DNA of 64,000 nucleotides from Tenacibaculum adriaticum. Lineage in GTDB: Bacteria; Bacteroidota; Bacteroidia; Flavobacteriales; Flavobacteriaceae. The stretch lies in the NCBI RefSeq assembly GCF_008124875.1, contig NZ_VNIA01000001.1:428943-492942 (forward strand). The letters are read 5' to 3'. The notes under the pieces are model-generated. The model did not search any database and was not told where the DNA came from. It saw only the letters and a list, made by a program, of their open reading frames with translations. Positions 53,504-63,153 of this stretch are shown here, one piece after another (positions within the stretch are counted from its first letter, which is position 1; each line of letters begins with the position of its first letter). Made by a program: the position numbers and the translations under genes.

Positions 53504-56500
53504 TTATTTTTTCAATGAGAAATGACCAGAAAAAAATGTTCCGTCATCAAGAATAACTTTAAACCAATAATCATTATCATTCATCAATTTTCCATTATAA
53601 GTTCCATTCCAACCTAAACTATTAGGAGATAGTTGTTTTAATAGTTTTCCAAATCTATTGAAAATAAATATTTTAGAATTAGGGTATTTCTCTATTCCTT
53701 TAATTTGCCAATAATCATTATAACCATCATTGTTTGGAGTAAAGAATTTCGGATAGTCAATTACTATAACTTTTTTTGAATCTTCTCCACAATCTTCTTT
53801 ATCTCTTACATATGTAGTATAGTTTCCTCCTTGAATGTTAGGAAAATAATTACTGTCTTGATAATTTATACCATCTATAGAATATTCAAAATTTCCGTCA
53901 CCTGAAGCAATTATTTCTATAAAATTATTATCTGACAATTCCTCATATTTTATTTCTGTAATATTTGGAAGAACGGAACGTATTAATTCAAATTCAAAAC
54001 TATTCTCACAATACAAGCCATTTTTATTTTCAGCTACTGTAAGTGTGTAATTACCTGCGTTTACTATAGTGGCTTCATGAGTGTTTGAAACTGTGTCACC
54101 ATTTTGATATTCCCAAGTATATGTATTTAAATTATTATCAACACTTATATTTAATGATGTTTCTAGGTTACAAATAAAATAAGTTTCATCAATGTTTACG
54201 GTTGGCAATTCATTAACTATTAGTTCGAAACTAGTTTCGGAATAACACAAATTATTTAGCTCGTTTTCTACTTTTACATTTATGATTTGAGACCATGCTT
54301 GGGTATTTTGAAAAGGAATGGGTAATGGACTCGGTAATTGATTTCCACTAGTATCAAAATAAAATATTTTCAACCCATTTTGATTACCAATAAGTTCTGT
54401 TTCAATATTAGAGGTATCAAAACTTGCAAAACCATTACCTAAATCACATCCATAAAGCGATAGAGGTGTATTTATTTCTGGTTGCGAAGCTGTTTTTAAA
54501 ACTAAAAGTGTTTCTGCATAACAACTTGTTAACGGGTTAGTAACTTTAACCGTAATTGTTTCTTGATTTATTATTGAATTTGTAAAAGGGTTCGGTAATG
54601 GACTTGGTAATTGATTGCCTGCAGCATCAAAATAAGAGACCTCCATATTTGTTTGATTCCCTAAAACGTTTACCTCAATATTTGAAGTGTCGAAATATTC
54701 AGAGACCCCATCATTATTATCATCGCAACCTATTAATTCATTTAAAGCGTTAGCTACAGGTAAAGGATTTACGATTAATTTAAAAGTAGTTTCATTATAG
54801 CAATTTGTATCAGTGTTAATAGCACGAACAGTAATTATTTCTTCATTTATAATTAAATTCATAATAGCATTTAATGATGATTGTATTAATTGCCCGTTTT
54901 CATGATAAAATTCGACTTCGATATTATTAGTGTTATTTATAATGCTTGTTTTCATTTGCTCTAAATCGAAAAAAGCAAATCCATCAGTATCATTATTACA
55001 AACATATAAGTCTGAAATGGATGCTAAACTTGGCAAAGGATTTGTAATTAGATCAAAAGTAGTTTCAGAATAACAACAAGGATTGTCATTGTGAGAAACT
55101 CTTACGCTTATAGTTTCTATATCTCTAATGGTGTTAGTAAAGGGATTAGGTAATGTGTTGTATTCGTTACCGCTACCATCTATGTAGGTAACAATTTTAT
55201 CAATTTGTCCACCTAAAACCTGTTGTGTAACCATTGAAACATCAAAAGATGATGAAAGACCTGTGTCGAAATTATCTTCACATGCGTAAATGTTATTAAT
55301 ACCATAAGTATTTGGAGGCTCTTTAACATCAATGGTTTCTGTTAAAACCTCAATATTTGCATCATTACTAGTAACTGTAGCGGTAATTGTATATATACCG
55401 TCTGCTGAAAAATCGTGAAAAGGTGATAAATCGGTGGAAATATTATAGGCTCCAGTAGCAGGGTCTCCAAAATCCCATAAAACTGAAGCTATGTTTGTAC
55501 TGTCTTCAACACTAAATTCTTTTAAAAACTCTGAACAAATATTTGAAATATTCATTTCAAAATTATTGGTAACATGATTTACATTTCCTGTTACATTTAT
55601 ATAAAGTTTTGTATTTGGATGACCAAGATCTACAACGTCAACAAATGTTCCAAATGGTCCGCAACCTCCATTATATGATCTAAACCAAGAAACACTATTA
55701 TCATCTTGTTCAGTAGCTGCCGGAAAAGAAACTGCTCCTCCTTGATATACTTCTATGAGTATCCTTTCTACCTCATTTGAAACTACAATTGGAGAGTCAA
55801 AATCTACATTAAAAACAGTAGGCGTTGAACTTGAGTTAGAACCAATATAGGGAACTGATACAACCTGACTTGTGCCTATTAAATCTGTATCAGAAAAAGA
55901 AGATGGAAAATCATTATCTATTTTATAAACTCTAAATTGAATTGTTGTTCCCCAATTTGCATAATATATTCCAACTTGTCCAGAGTTGATTATAAATTCT
56001 TCATTAGAAGATATTCCAAAGTCGTCTAGTATAAAATCTCTTGACCAACTCATACCTCCACCAGAACAACCATAAATTGTTGGTTTAATTAAATCATCAC
56101 ATGTACTATGTGATAACCTAGTTGTTGAGCCGGAACTTTGCGTGTTAATTAATTCTCCTGTAACATTTATGAAAAAGTTGGCATTTGGTAATGGAGTACT
56201 TAAATTTTCTGTAGAAGTATATGTATAAAGCTCTCTACAACCTTTAAACCAAGAAATATCATTATCTTGTTCAGTACCTGCAATAATAACCTTTGTATAA
56301 TCAGGATTATATATATCCTCCATTTGGGTAACTTCAACTAAAATTCTTTCAACTCCAGCAGGAATAATAATAGAAGTACTAAAATCAATCTGAACAATTT
56401 TTGGGGTATTACCTATCTCTGGAGCTAATACTAAATTTCCATAGCTAATTCTTTCTGGAGATGAATTAGGGAAATTTGAATCAACACTATAAAAATTAAA

Positions 56501-56743
56501 TAGTAGCCTAGCACCGTCATAGGAGTTACTAATAGCTACTTGGCCAGAATTAATAATAAATTGGTCTGTAGTAGATATTCCAAAATCAGAAAGAGTAAAT
56601 GTTCTAGCCCAATATTCTTCATACTCACAAGTTGTTATATCCGTTTTTATAGGGTTATTTCCAATATTATGAGTTAAGGTTATTTGGGCATTTATACTTT
56701 GAAAAGAAAGAACAAGAAGAATTAGTGCAATATTTTTAATCAT
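53504..56743 (-). CDS. Large T9SS type B sorted surface protein with PKD and repeat domains
   Basis: This 1079-residue protein has a signal peptide (1-19, ending SINAQ). Two similar beta domains follow at about 20-200 and 205-390 (each with WARTFTLSDFGISTTDQFI- or WSRDFILDDFGISSNEEFI-type starts). Then come a PKD-like domain at about 400-475 (VLWDFGDPATGAYNI) and four repeats of about 85 residues at about 480-840 (NPLPSLASISDLYVCNND-like units). The gliding-motility/T9SS type B sorting domain is at about 1000-1079 (FFTPNNDGYNDYWQIKGIEK; IFNRFGKLLKQ). It is probably secreted through the type IX system to the cell surface. Its ligand is unknown; it lies in the accessory island. Confidence 0.88.
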   Translation of the reverse strand: MIKNIALILLVLSFQSINAQITLTHNIGNNPIKTDITTCEYEEYWARTFTLSDFGISTTDQFIINSGQVAISNSYDGARLLFNFYSVDSNFPNSSPERISYGNLVLAPEIGNTPKIVQIDFSTSIIIPAGVERILVEVTQMEDIYNPDYTKVIIAGTEQDNDISWFKGCRELYTYTSTENLSTPLPNANFFINVTGELINTQSSGSTTRLSHSTCDDLIKPTIYGCSGGGMSWSRDFILDDFGISSNEEFIINSGQVGIYYANWGTTIQFRVYKIDNDFPSSFSDTDLIGTSQVVSVPYIGSNSSSTPTVFNVDFDSPIVVSNEVERILIEVYQGGAVSFPAATEQDDNSVSWFRSYNGGCGPFGTFVDVVDLGHPNTKLYINVTGNVNHVTNNFEMNISNICSEFLKEFSVEDSTNIASVLWDFGDPATGAYNISTDLSPFHDFSADGIYTITATVTSNDANIEVLTETIDVKEPPNTYGINNIYACEDNFDTGLSSSFDVSMVTQQVLGGQIDKIVTYIDGSGNEYNTLPNPFTNTIRDIETISVRVSHNDNPCCYSETTFDLITNPLPSLASISDLYVCNNDTDGFAFFDLEQMKTSIINNTNNIEVEFYHENGQLIQSSLNAIMNLIINEEIITVRAINTDTNCYNETTFKLIVNPLPVANALNELIGCDDNNDGVSEYFDTSNIEVNVLGNQTNMEVSYFDAAGNQLPSPLPNPFTNSIINQETITVKVTNPLTSCYAETLLVLKTASQPEINTPLSLYGCDLGNGFASFDTSNIETELIGNQNGLKIFYFDTSGNQLPSPLPIPFQNTQAWSQIINVKVENELNNLCYSETSFELIVNELPTVNIDETYFICNLETSLNISVDNNLNTYTWEYQNGDTVSNTHEATIVNAGNYTLTVAENKNGLYCENSFEFELIRSVLPNITEIKYEELSDNNFIEIIASGDGNFEYSIDGINYQDSNYFPNIQGGNYTTYVRDKEDCGEDSKKVIVIDYPKFFTPNNDGYNDYWQIKGIEKYPNSKIFIFNRFGKLLKQLSPNSLGWNGTYNGKLMNDNDYWFKVILDDGTFFSGHFSLKK

Positions 56744-56881
56744 AAATTTTTTAATCTTGTTGTGTTATTCCGGCTTTAGCTATTTTTAACTTATAAGTTA
56801 TAGTAAAAGAGAACACCCATCTATTTTAATTATGAATATTCACCAATAGCGAAGTTCAATAAAATTAAATTAATAATCAAA

Positions 56882-57601
56882 CTAAACTCTTGTTAACCGT
56901 CTAATTACCTCATACGCCATAGTCATCCCAAACATCGCAGGCATATAGGCAATTGTACCATAAAAAGATTTCTTATAATTAGTGCCATCGGTTAGTTGTA
57001 ATGAATCTTTATTTTGAATTTCTTCAGAATAAACAGTTAATACTCCATCTCTAACTCCTTTAGCGCGTAGGTACTTTTTTACTGTTTGTGCAAACTTACA
57101 ATCTCTAGTTTTTTTAATATCGGCAATACGTATTTTCGTAGGATCTAATTTACCTCCTGCTCCCATAGAAGAAATAAACTTACATTTCATTCTACGTAAG
57201 GTTAATATTAAACTCACTTTTGGGCTTACACTATCAATACAATCCATTACAAAATCAAATTGGTTTTGTAATAACAATTTTTGCATTGCTTCCGGTGTCA
57301 TAAATTGATCGTATACGGTAATCTCTAATTCTGGATTAATATCTAAAAAACGATCTTTTAATACCTCTGCTTTTTGCATTCCAGCAGTAGAATCTAAAGC
57401 TTGCAATTGCCTGTTTTTGTTGGTTAAATCTACATCGTCTCCGTCTATAATTGTAATTTTTCCGATTCCAGATCGTACCATGGTTTCAGCTGCGTAACTT
57501 CCTACTCCGCCTAATCCGACAACAAGAATGTGTGTGTGTTTAAGTTTTTGTATTGCTTCTTTTCCTATTAATAATTCAGTTCGTTCTAACCAGTTATTCA
57601 T
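56882..57601 (-). CDS. tcdA: tRNA threonylcarbamoyladenosine dehydratase
   Basis: This 239-residue E1-like protein has the ATP-binding motif VVGLGGVGSYAAETMVRSGIG, then IIDGDDVDLTNKNRQ, DFVMDCIDSVSPKVSLI and SSMGAGGKLDPTKI. It dehydrates t6A37 of tRNA to its cyclic form. The upstream TatD-type gene overlaps it by 8 bp. A decayed 3' end of a second copy lies at 53255-53345. Confidence 0.92.
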   Translation of the reverse strand: MNNWLERTELLIGKEAIQKLKHTHILVVGLGGVGSYAAETMVRSGIGKITIIDGDDVDLTNKNRQLQALDSTAGMQKAEVLKDRFLDINPELEITVYDQFMTPEAMQKLLLQNQFDFVMDCIDSVSPKVSLILTLRRMKCKFISSMGAGGKLDPTKIRIADIKKTRDCKFAQTVKKYLRAKGVRDGVLTVYSEEIQNKDSLQLTDGTNYKKSFYGTIAYMPAMFGMTMAYEVIRRLTRV

Positions 57602-58274
57602 GATTAAAAAATGTTATTGCGTTTTTATTGATTTGTTTTATGAGTGTTTCAACAGAAATATTGAGAATTTTTGCTGCCTGCAAATATATATTCTCTATAG
57701 AAATATTTGGCATACTATCTGTCTCTAAAAAAAACCGATCTAAAGGCAATGATGTAAGGAGTGTTTTATACTTTTCAGTAGGTTGTAAAACAGGTATTAA
57801 CGAAATGTAAAAACCTTGATGTATGAGTTGTTTTGCTAATTCAGGGTGACGAGAAAAACCATGTATACACCAATTGGGTATATGTGGAAATTCTTTTTTA
57901 ATCTGTATTAGTTGATCAAAAGCACGAACACAATGAATAATAACAGGTTTTTTAAGAGCATTGGCTAAAACGAGTTGACTTTTGAGTATTTCAATTTGTT
58001 TTGAGAGCTCTGGGCCTTTAAATTTATCTAAACCCATTTCTCCCATTGCTAAGCAATGCTCGCTGCTTAAATGTAAAGTAAGCGTGTTTAATTCTTCTTT
58101 TGAAAGCACTTCTTCGGTCCACCAAGGATGTTTTCCAATCGTATACAAACTATGTTCCGTTTCTTTTCCTAAATGAATTGAAACGATTTCGCTAATGTTA
58201 GCCTCACTTTGTCTACGCATTTTGTGGGTATGAAAATCTAAGTAATTAATATTTTCAAAAGGATTTTCACTCAT
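57594..58274 (-). CDS. TatD-family metal-dependent hydrolase
   Basis: This 226-residue protein has the metal-binding YLDFHTHKM (HxH), LAMGEMGLDKF, VIIHCVRAFDQL, WCIHGFSRHPELAKQLI and FLETDSMPNISIENIYLQAA motifs. TatD-type enzymes are 3'-5' exonucleases or related hydrolases; this one is shorter than the usual 255-260 residues. It overlaps tcdA by 8 bp and is thus translationally coupled. Confidence 0.85.
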   Translation of the reverse strand: MSENPFENINYLDFHTHKMRRQSEANISEIVSIHLGKETEHSLYTIGKHPWWTEEVLSKEELNTLTLHLSSEHCLAMGEMGLDKFKGPELSKQIEILKSQLVLANALKKPVIIHCVRAFDQLIQIKKEFPHIPNWCIHGFSRHPELAKQLIHQGFYISLIPVLQPTEKYKTLLTSLPLDRFFLETDSMPNISIENIYLQAAKILNISVETLIKQINKNAITFFNHE

Positions 58275-58286
58275 TTTTTAAAACAA

Positions 58287-59234
58287 TTATAATCCTAAAA
58301 AAGTTAAAACTGGTACTAAACTTGTATTGGGATCTTCTTCCATAGGCACATGTCCCAAATTTTCCAAAACAACCAAAGTGTCGTTTGGTAAATCTTCATG
58401 AAAACGATATGCATTACTTACAGGAATTAAAAAATCTTTATCACCCCAAAGCACTAATGTGGGTTGTTGAATGTTTTTAATTTTATCAATATTTGGTGTC
58501 TGGTTTTCCATCATCATTCTATCCACCAATGCTTGTCGGTTGCCTTCGCGTAAGGTCAATTCAAAATACCTCTCAACCAATTCAGGGGTTACTTTGGTTT
58601 TATCTGCATACACATCTTCTACACTTTTTTTTACCATAGGTTTTGGAGTAATAACTGTAAGAATTTTATTTAAAATAGGTGTACGAGCTATAGCAAAAGC
58701 AGCAGGCACACTTTCCGATTCAAACGGATAACCAGCGGCATCAATTAAAATTAATTTTTCTACTTTCTGCGGAAATTTTACAGTAAAATTCCACGCTATT
58801 TGTCCGCCTAAAGAATTCCCTCCGATTACGCATTTTTCAATGCCTTTAGCATCTAAAAAATTATTAATAAAGGTTGCATAACTGTTAATTGAATAGTTTT
58901 TATGCGGAAACGGTCCGGTTAAACCAAACCCGGGAATATCCATTCGAACAATTCGTTTTTTGTCTTTAAGTTGATTGGTCCAAGCATCAAAAGTGTGCAA
59001 ACTTGCTCCAGTACCATGAATTAAAACCAATGGCAAACTATCTAACGGATTTCCTTCATCACGATAATGTACATCCATTCCATCAACAGCCATAAAAGAA
59101 GAAGGCGGATTTGCATATTTTGCTTTCAAATCTTCAAAAGGTCTATCTTGATATCCAAAAAATAGATAAACACCAAGGGCTATAAGCAGTAATGCAAAGA
59201 AGAAAACTCTTAAAATTTTAGTGATTAGTTTCAT
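58287..59234 (-). CDS. Alpha/beta hydrolase with N-terminal membrane anchor
   Basis: This 315-residue protein starts at ATG 59234 (MKLITKILRVFFFALLLIAL). An ATG at 59327 would make the protein overlap the SDR gene and precede the membrane helix. The catalytic serine is in VIGGNSLGGQIAW, the oxyanion HG in VLIHGTGASLHTF, the acid after LWGDKDFLIPV, and the histidine in NLGHVPMEEDP. The helix at about 5-25 would hold it in the inner membrane. The substrate is unknown; it follows the SDR gene in the same direction. Confidence 0.82.
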   Translation of the reverse strand: MKLITKILRVFFFALLLIALGVYLFFGYQDRPFEDLKAKYANPPSSFMAVDGMDVHYRDEGNPLDSLPLVLIHGTGASLHTFDAWTNQLKDKKRIVRMDIPGFGLTGPFPHKNYSINSYATFINNFLDAKGIEKCVIGGNSLGGQIAWNFTVKFPQKVEKLILIDAAGYPFESESVPAAFAIARTPILNKILTVITPKPMVKKSVEDVYADKTKVTPELVERYFELTLREGNRQALVDRMMMENQTPNIDKIKNIQQPTLVLWGDKDFLIPVSNAYRFHEDLPNDTLVVLENLGHVPMEEDPNTSLVPVLTFLGL

Positions 59235-59283
59235 AACGGTAGCAGTTTGGTTAATAAAATATGTAATAATTATTGAATAAGTT

Positions 59284-60054
59284 TTAATAGGCGCCCCAAC
59301 CACCATCGGCGACAAGCACTTCTCCATTTACAAAACTAGAATCATCACTTGCTAAAAATAGTGCAACTTTAGCTATTTCTGTAGGGTTTGCAGTTCTTGG
59401 GTTTAAAGCCATACCTGGCATTATCCTGTCATTTACCAAAGAAGAAACTTTAGTAAAATCAATTGTATCGCTAATATTAGTTTCTACAGCACCCGGAGCA
59501 ATTGCGTTGCAACGAATACCTAATTTGGCGTACATATACCCTGTGTTTTTTGTCAAACCTACCAAGGCGTGTTTGCTTGTGGTATACGCAGCACCTGCTC
59601 TTGCTCCATTAATACCACCAAGAGAAGCAATATTAATAATAACTCCTTTTTGCTGAGGAAGAAATATTTTGAGAGCACTTCTAATAGCTTTGAAAGGACC
59701 GTCAACATTTACTTTCATAATCTTTTCCCATAGTTGATTACTCACTTCATCGGCTGGTTCAAAATTATCCATAATACCAGCATTGTTTACTAGAATATCT
59801 AGCGTACCATAGTTTGATGTAGCTGTATTGATCATTTTTTTTATATCATCTTCCTTAGAAATATCAGAAATTACAGTTGCAATCTCTCCGCCTATTTCTC
59901 TAATTTCTTTTTCAAGAACATCTAATCTTTCTTGATTAATATCGGCAGCTACTATTTTACTTCCTTCGGAAGCAAATAACAGAGCAATTGATTTTCCTAT
60001 TCCAGAGCCAGCTCCAGTTATGATTGAAACTCTATTTTCTAATTTTTTTTCCAT
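59284..60054 (-). CDS. Short-chain dehydrogenase/reductase
   Basis: This 256-residue enzyme starts at ATG 60054 (MEKKLENRVSIITGAGSGIG); a TTG 33 bp upstream is less likely. It has the NAD(P)-binding TGAGSGIGKS, NNAG (LVNNAGIMD), the catalytic YTTSKHAL (Y-x3-K) and NIASLGG serine. An acidic residue (ADINQ) after the second strand suggests NAD rather than NADP. The substrate is unknown. It likely forms an operon with the alpha/beta hydrolase. Confidence 0.88.
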   Translation of the reverse strand: MEKKLENRVSIITGAGSGIGKSIALLFASEGSKIVAADINQERLDVLEKEIREIGGEIATVISDISKEDDIKKMINTATSNYGTLDILVNNAGIMDNFEPADEVSNQLWEKIMKVNVDGPFKAIRSALKIFLPQQKGVIINIASLGGINGARAGAAYTTSKHALVGLTKNTGYMYAKLGIRCNAIAPGAVETNISDTIDFTKVSSLVNDRIMPGMALNPRTANPTEIAKVALFLASDDSSFVNGEVLVADGGWGAY

Positions 60055-60180
60055 GCTTGAATTGTTTATTACAGAATAGATTACCAAAAAGGAATTCTGC
60101 TTGAAAGTAAGTGATTTATAATCTTGCTAGCTAAGTTCACCTTTTTTCGGTCAAAAAACAATCAAAAACCTTGTAATAAT

Positions 60181-60188
60181 TATCTTTG
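60181..60188 (+). promoter_or_regulatory. Candidate -7 box of gltX
   Basis: TATCTTTG matches TAnnTTTG and lies 20 bp before the gltX start codon. Confidence 0.5.
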
Positions 60189-60208
60189 CGCTTTCAAAAC
60201 GAATAAAA

Positions 60209-61726
60209 ATGTCAGAAAACGTACGTGTGCGCTTTGCACCAAGTCCTACCGGACCATTACATATTGGTGGTGTAAGAACCGCTTTATTCAATTATTTATT
60301 TGCTAAAAAACACAACGGAACCTTTGTATTGCGTATTGAAGATACCGATCAAACTCGTTATGTGGCGAATGCCGAACAGTATATAATCGATTCTTTAGAT
60401 TGGTGTAATATTCCGTTTGATGAAGGACCAGGAAAAAATGAAAAGTTCGGACCGTACCGTCAATCAGAACGTAAAGAATTATACAAACAATATGCCGATG
60501 AATTGATTGAAAAAGGTTGGGCATATTACGCTTTTGATACTGCAGAAGAATTAGACGCTCACCGTAAAGATCATGAAGAAAAAGGAAAAACGTTTATTTA
60601 CAACTGGCATAATCGCGAAAAATTACAAAACTCATTAGGGTTGTCTACAGAAGAAATTCAAAGTAAGATAAACGCAGGTGAAAAATACGTAGTTCGTTTT
60701 AAAACGCCGCAAGATGAAACCTTGATCATGCATGATGAAATTCGTGGAACGATTAAAATTGACACGAATACGTTGGATGATAAAGTGTTGTTTAAGTCTG
60801 ATGGAATGCCAACCTATCATTTAGCAAATATTGTAGATGATCACTTAATGAAAATTTCCCATGTAATCCGTGGTGAAGAATGGTTGCCGTCAATGCCTTT
60901 GCACGTATTGTTATACAAAGCATTTGGTTGGGATGCACCAAAATTTGCGCATTTACCATTGATTTTAAAACCAGTAGGGAAAGGAAAGTTAAGTAAGCGT
61001 GATGGTGATAAATTAGGTTTTCCGGTTTTCCCATTAGAATATACAAATGATGAAACTGGTGATGTTTCACGTGGCTACAAAGAAGACGGATATTTTGCAG
61101 ATGCTTTTATAAACATGTTAGCTTTATTGGGATGGAACCCAGGTACAGAGCAAGAAATTTTTACATTAGAAGAATTAATTCAGGCATTTGATTTAACTCG
61201 TGTAAGTAAATCAGGAGCTAAGTTCAGCCCAGATAAAACGAATTGGTTTAATCAACAGTATTTACAACAGAAATCGGATGCAGAATTAACAAAGTTATAC
61301 TTACCAATTTTAAGAGAAAAAGGTATTTCTATAGATGAAAATTTTGTAGAAAAAGTAGTTTCTCTAATTAAAGAGCGTGCTGTATTTGTAGCAGATTTTT
61401 GGGAATTGTCTAACTTCTTCTTTGAAAATCCATCAGAATATGATGAGAAAGCAGCTAAAAAACAATGGAAAGAAGGAACTTCAGACCTAATGAAAGAATT
61501 AGTCGAGGTAATCTCTAAAATCGACGATTTTAATATAGAAAATGCACAAACTGAAATTAAAGGTTGGATTACTGCCAAAGAAATAGGTTTTGGTAAAGTA
61601 ATGCAACCCCTTCGTTTAAGTTTAGTAGGTAAATTAGCAGGACCCGATTTGTTTGAAATTATGACAATGATTGGTAAAGAAACTACCGTTAAACGTATAG
61701 AAAATGCCATTTCTAATTTATTTTAA
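60209..61726 (+). CDS. gltX: Glutamyl-tRNA synthetase
   Basis: This 505-residue class I enzyme has the HIGH motif in GPLHIGGVRTALFNYLF, VLRIEDTDQTR, and the KMSKS variant KLSKRDG (about residue 261), plus the anticodon-binding helical domain at the C-terminus. It charges tRNA-Glu. The following barrel gene begins one base after its stop codon, so they are probably co-transcribed. Confidence 0.96.
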   Translation: MSENVRVRFAPSPTGPLHIGGVRTALFNYLFAKKHNGTFVLRIEDTDQTRYVANAEQYIIDSLDWCNIPFDEGPGKNEKFGPYRQSERKELYKQYADELIEKGWAYYAFDTAEELDAHRKDHEEKGKTFIYNWHNREKLQNSLGLSTEEIQSKINAGEKYVVRFKTPQDETLIMHDEIRGTIKIDTNTLDDKVLFKSDGMPTYHLANIVDDHLMKISHVIRGEEWLPSMPLHVLLYKAFGWDAPKFAHLPLILKPVGKGKLSKRDGDKLGFPVFPLEYTNDETGDVSRGYKEDGYFADAFINMLALLGWNPGTEQEIFTLEELIQAFDLTRVSKSGAKFSPDKTNWFNQQYLQQKSDAELTKLYLPILREKGISIDENFVEKVVSLIKERAVFVADFWELSNFFFENPSEYDEKAAKKQWKEGTSDLMKELVEVISKIDDFNIENAQTEIKGWITAKEIGFGKVMQPLRLSLVGKLAGPDLFEIMTMIGKETTVKRIENAISNLF

Positions 61727-62479
61727 ATGAAAAAACTACTTTTTATTATGCTGATATTGAGTAGTTTTTTTGCTCAATCTCAAATTATAAATGTTGAAAA
61801 TCTTCGAAGAGTAACCGATACTTCGGGGTGGTCTGGTTACACAAGGTTTGATTTTCAACTCATAAAAAACAAGAACAGTATTTTTGTTTTGTCTAATGAT
61901 GTTAGAGTTCAATACAAAACTAAAAATCATTTATGGTTACTTATTAATGATGTAGATTTTAAAAAGGCAAATTCAACAAAATTGGTTAGTAAAAATGCAC
62001 AACATTTACGCTATAATTATCGTTTTCACTCTAAAATAACATGGGAGGCATTTTTACAATCTCAAGAAGATGAGATTTCAGCTATTAGATTTCGAGGATT
62101 AGCAGGAACAGGTTTTCGCTTTAAGTTTTTTAAATCAGAGGAGTATAAATTTTATCTTGGAAGTTTATTAATGTTTGAACATGAAAACTCTAATTCTCAA
62201 ATTAAACGAATTCATAACGATTGGAGAAATAGTTCTTATTTATCGTTTAGTTTGTATCCGAAAGAAAATGTAACAGTGGTAAGTACGACTTATTTTCAAC
62301 CAAGATTAAATCAGTTTTCAGATTTTAGGGTTTCAAGTCAAACCTCAGTAATATTAACGATTTTTAAGAACTTAGCATTTACAGCAACGTTTTCTTATCA
62401 GTTCGATAAGTTTCCTGTAGAAGGAGTTCCTAAAGAACAGTATACTTTAAAAAATGGATTAGTATATTCTTTCGATTAA
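61727..62479 (+). CDS. Exported beta-barrel protein (DUF481-like)
   Basis: This 250-residue protein has a signal peptide (1-18, ending FAQS) and alternating beta strands (YTRFDFQLIKNKNSIFVLSN; RFRGLAGTGFRFKFFKSEEYK) ending with an aromatic strand (LKNGLVYSFD). It resembles DUF481 outer-membrane proteins; the role is unknown. It starts directly at the gltX stop codon and is followed by a strong terminator. Confidence 0.7.
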   Translation: MKKLLFIMLILSSFFAQSQIINVENLRRVTDTSGWSGYTRFDFQLIKNKNSIFVLSNDVRVQYKTKNHLWLLINDVDFKKANSTKLVSKNAQHLRYNYRFHSKITWEAFLQSQEDEISAIRFRGLAGTGFRFKFFKSEEYKFYLGSLLMFEHENSNSQIKRIHNDWRNSSYLSFSLYPKENVTVVSTTYFQPRLNQFSDFRVSSQTSVILTIFKNLAFTATFSYQFDKFPVEGVPKEQYTLKNGLVYSFD

Positions 62480-62505
62480 AAAAAGCGCCAATTGGCGCTT
62501 TTTTT
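62478..62505. terminator. Bidirectional terminator after the gltX unit
   Basis: A near-perfect palindrome with arms AAAAAAAGCGCCAA and TTGGCGCTTTTTTT lies between convergent genes. Confidence 0.88.
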
Positions 62506-63094
62506 AATGTTGGTTGTAATAACAAGATCCTCCTACTGATCCGCCACTTCTTCCTCCAGAAGATAAATTTTTAATAACAAAAACGAGTCCGATTGTTACT
62601 TGAATATGTGAACGCATACTTTCGTACGATTCTAACGAATATTTGTAATATAATTGAGAATTAATACCTAAACCTTCAGAAAACCAGTAGGTAGCACCAG
62701 CACCAAAATTTAGTGTAGGTGTCATTTTACGTTCAGAATCTACTAAACTTCCTCCAGCAAAAACATAGGGATAAAAACTTTCTGAAACGTTTGTAAAACG
62801 ATAACGAACAGAACCATCCATAGAGAAGTACTTTGCCGAATTTGTTATAAAACCAATATCAAACGTATTGAAAGACAAAGCTCCATCAATGGAGATGTTT
62901 TCTGTAATGGGTGCAGTTAAATTTAGTCTTGGTACCTGAAACAGGTATTGATCACCAATAAAAGCAGCATCTTCTTCACCAAATTTTACAATACTCGCGC
63001 CAACACCTATTTGCCATTTATTATTCTTTGTTTGAGCAACTAAGCTCGAACAAAAAGCAAAAACTATAACGAAAAGTATTTTTTTATAAACCAT
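62504..63094 (-). CDS. Outer-membrane beta-barrel protein
   Basis: This 196-residue protein has a signal peptide (1-20, ending SLVAQ) and an OmpA/OprF-like eight-strand barrel (WQIGVGASIVKFGEED, ISIDGALSFNTFDIGF, MSRNVQ-free PTLNFGAGATYWFSEGLGIN). It is followed by a short glycine/serine-rich C-terminal tail (SSGGRSGGSVGGSCYYNQH). The function is unknown. Confidence 0.7.
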   Translation of the reverse strand: MVYKKILFVIVFAFCSSLVAQTKNNKWQIGVGASIVKFGEEDAAFIGDQYLFQVPRLNLTAPITENISIDGALSFNTFDIGFITNSAKYFSMDGSVRYRFTNVSESFYPYVFAGGSLVDSERKMTPTLNFGAGATYWFSEGLGINSQLYYKYSLESYESMRSHIQVTIGLVFVIKNLSSGGRSGGSVGGSCYYNQH

Positions 63095-63153
63095 ATTTAT
63101 GGGGAATATTTATTTCTAAAACTAAAAAATTAAGATTTTAGTACGTAAATATA

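Noticed and set aside
59235..59327. Upstream ATG extension of the alpha/beta hydrolase
   Set aside because: It would overlap the SDR gene and put 31 unrelated residues before the membrane anchor; ATG 59234 fits better.
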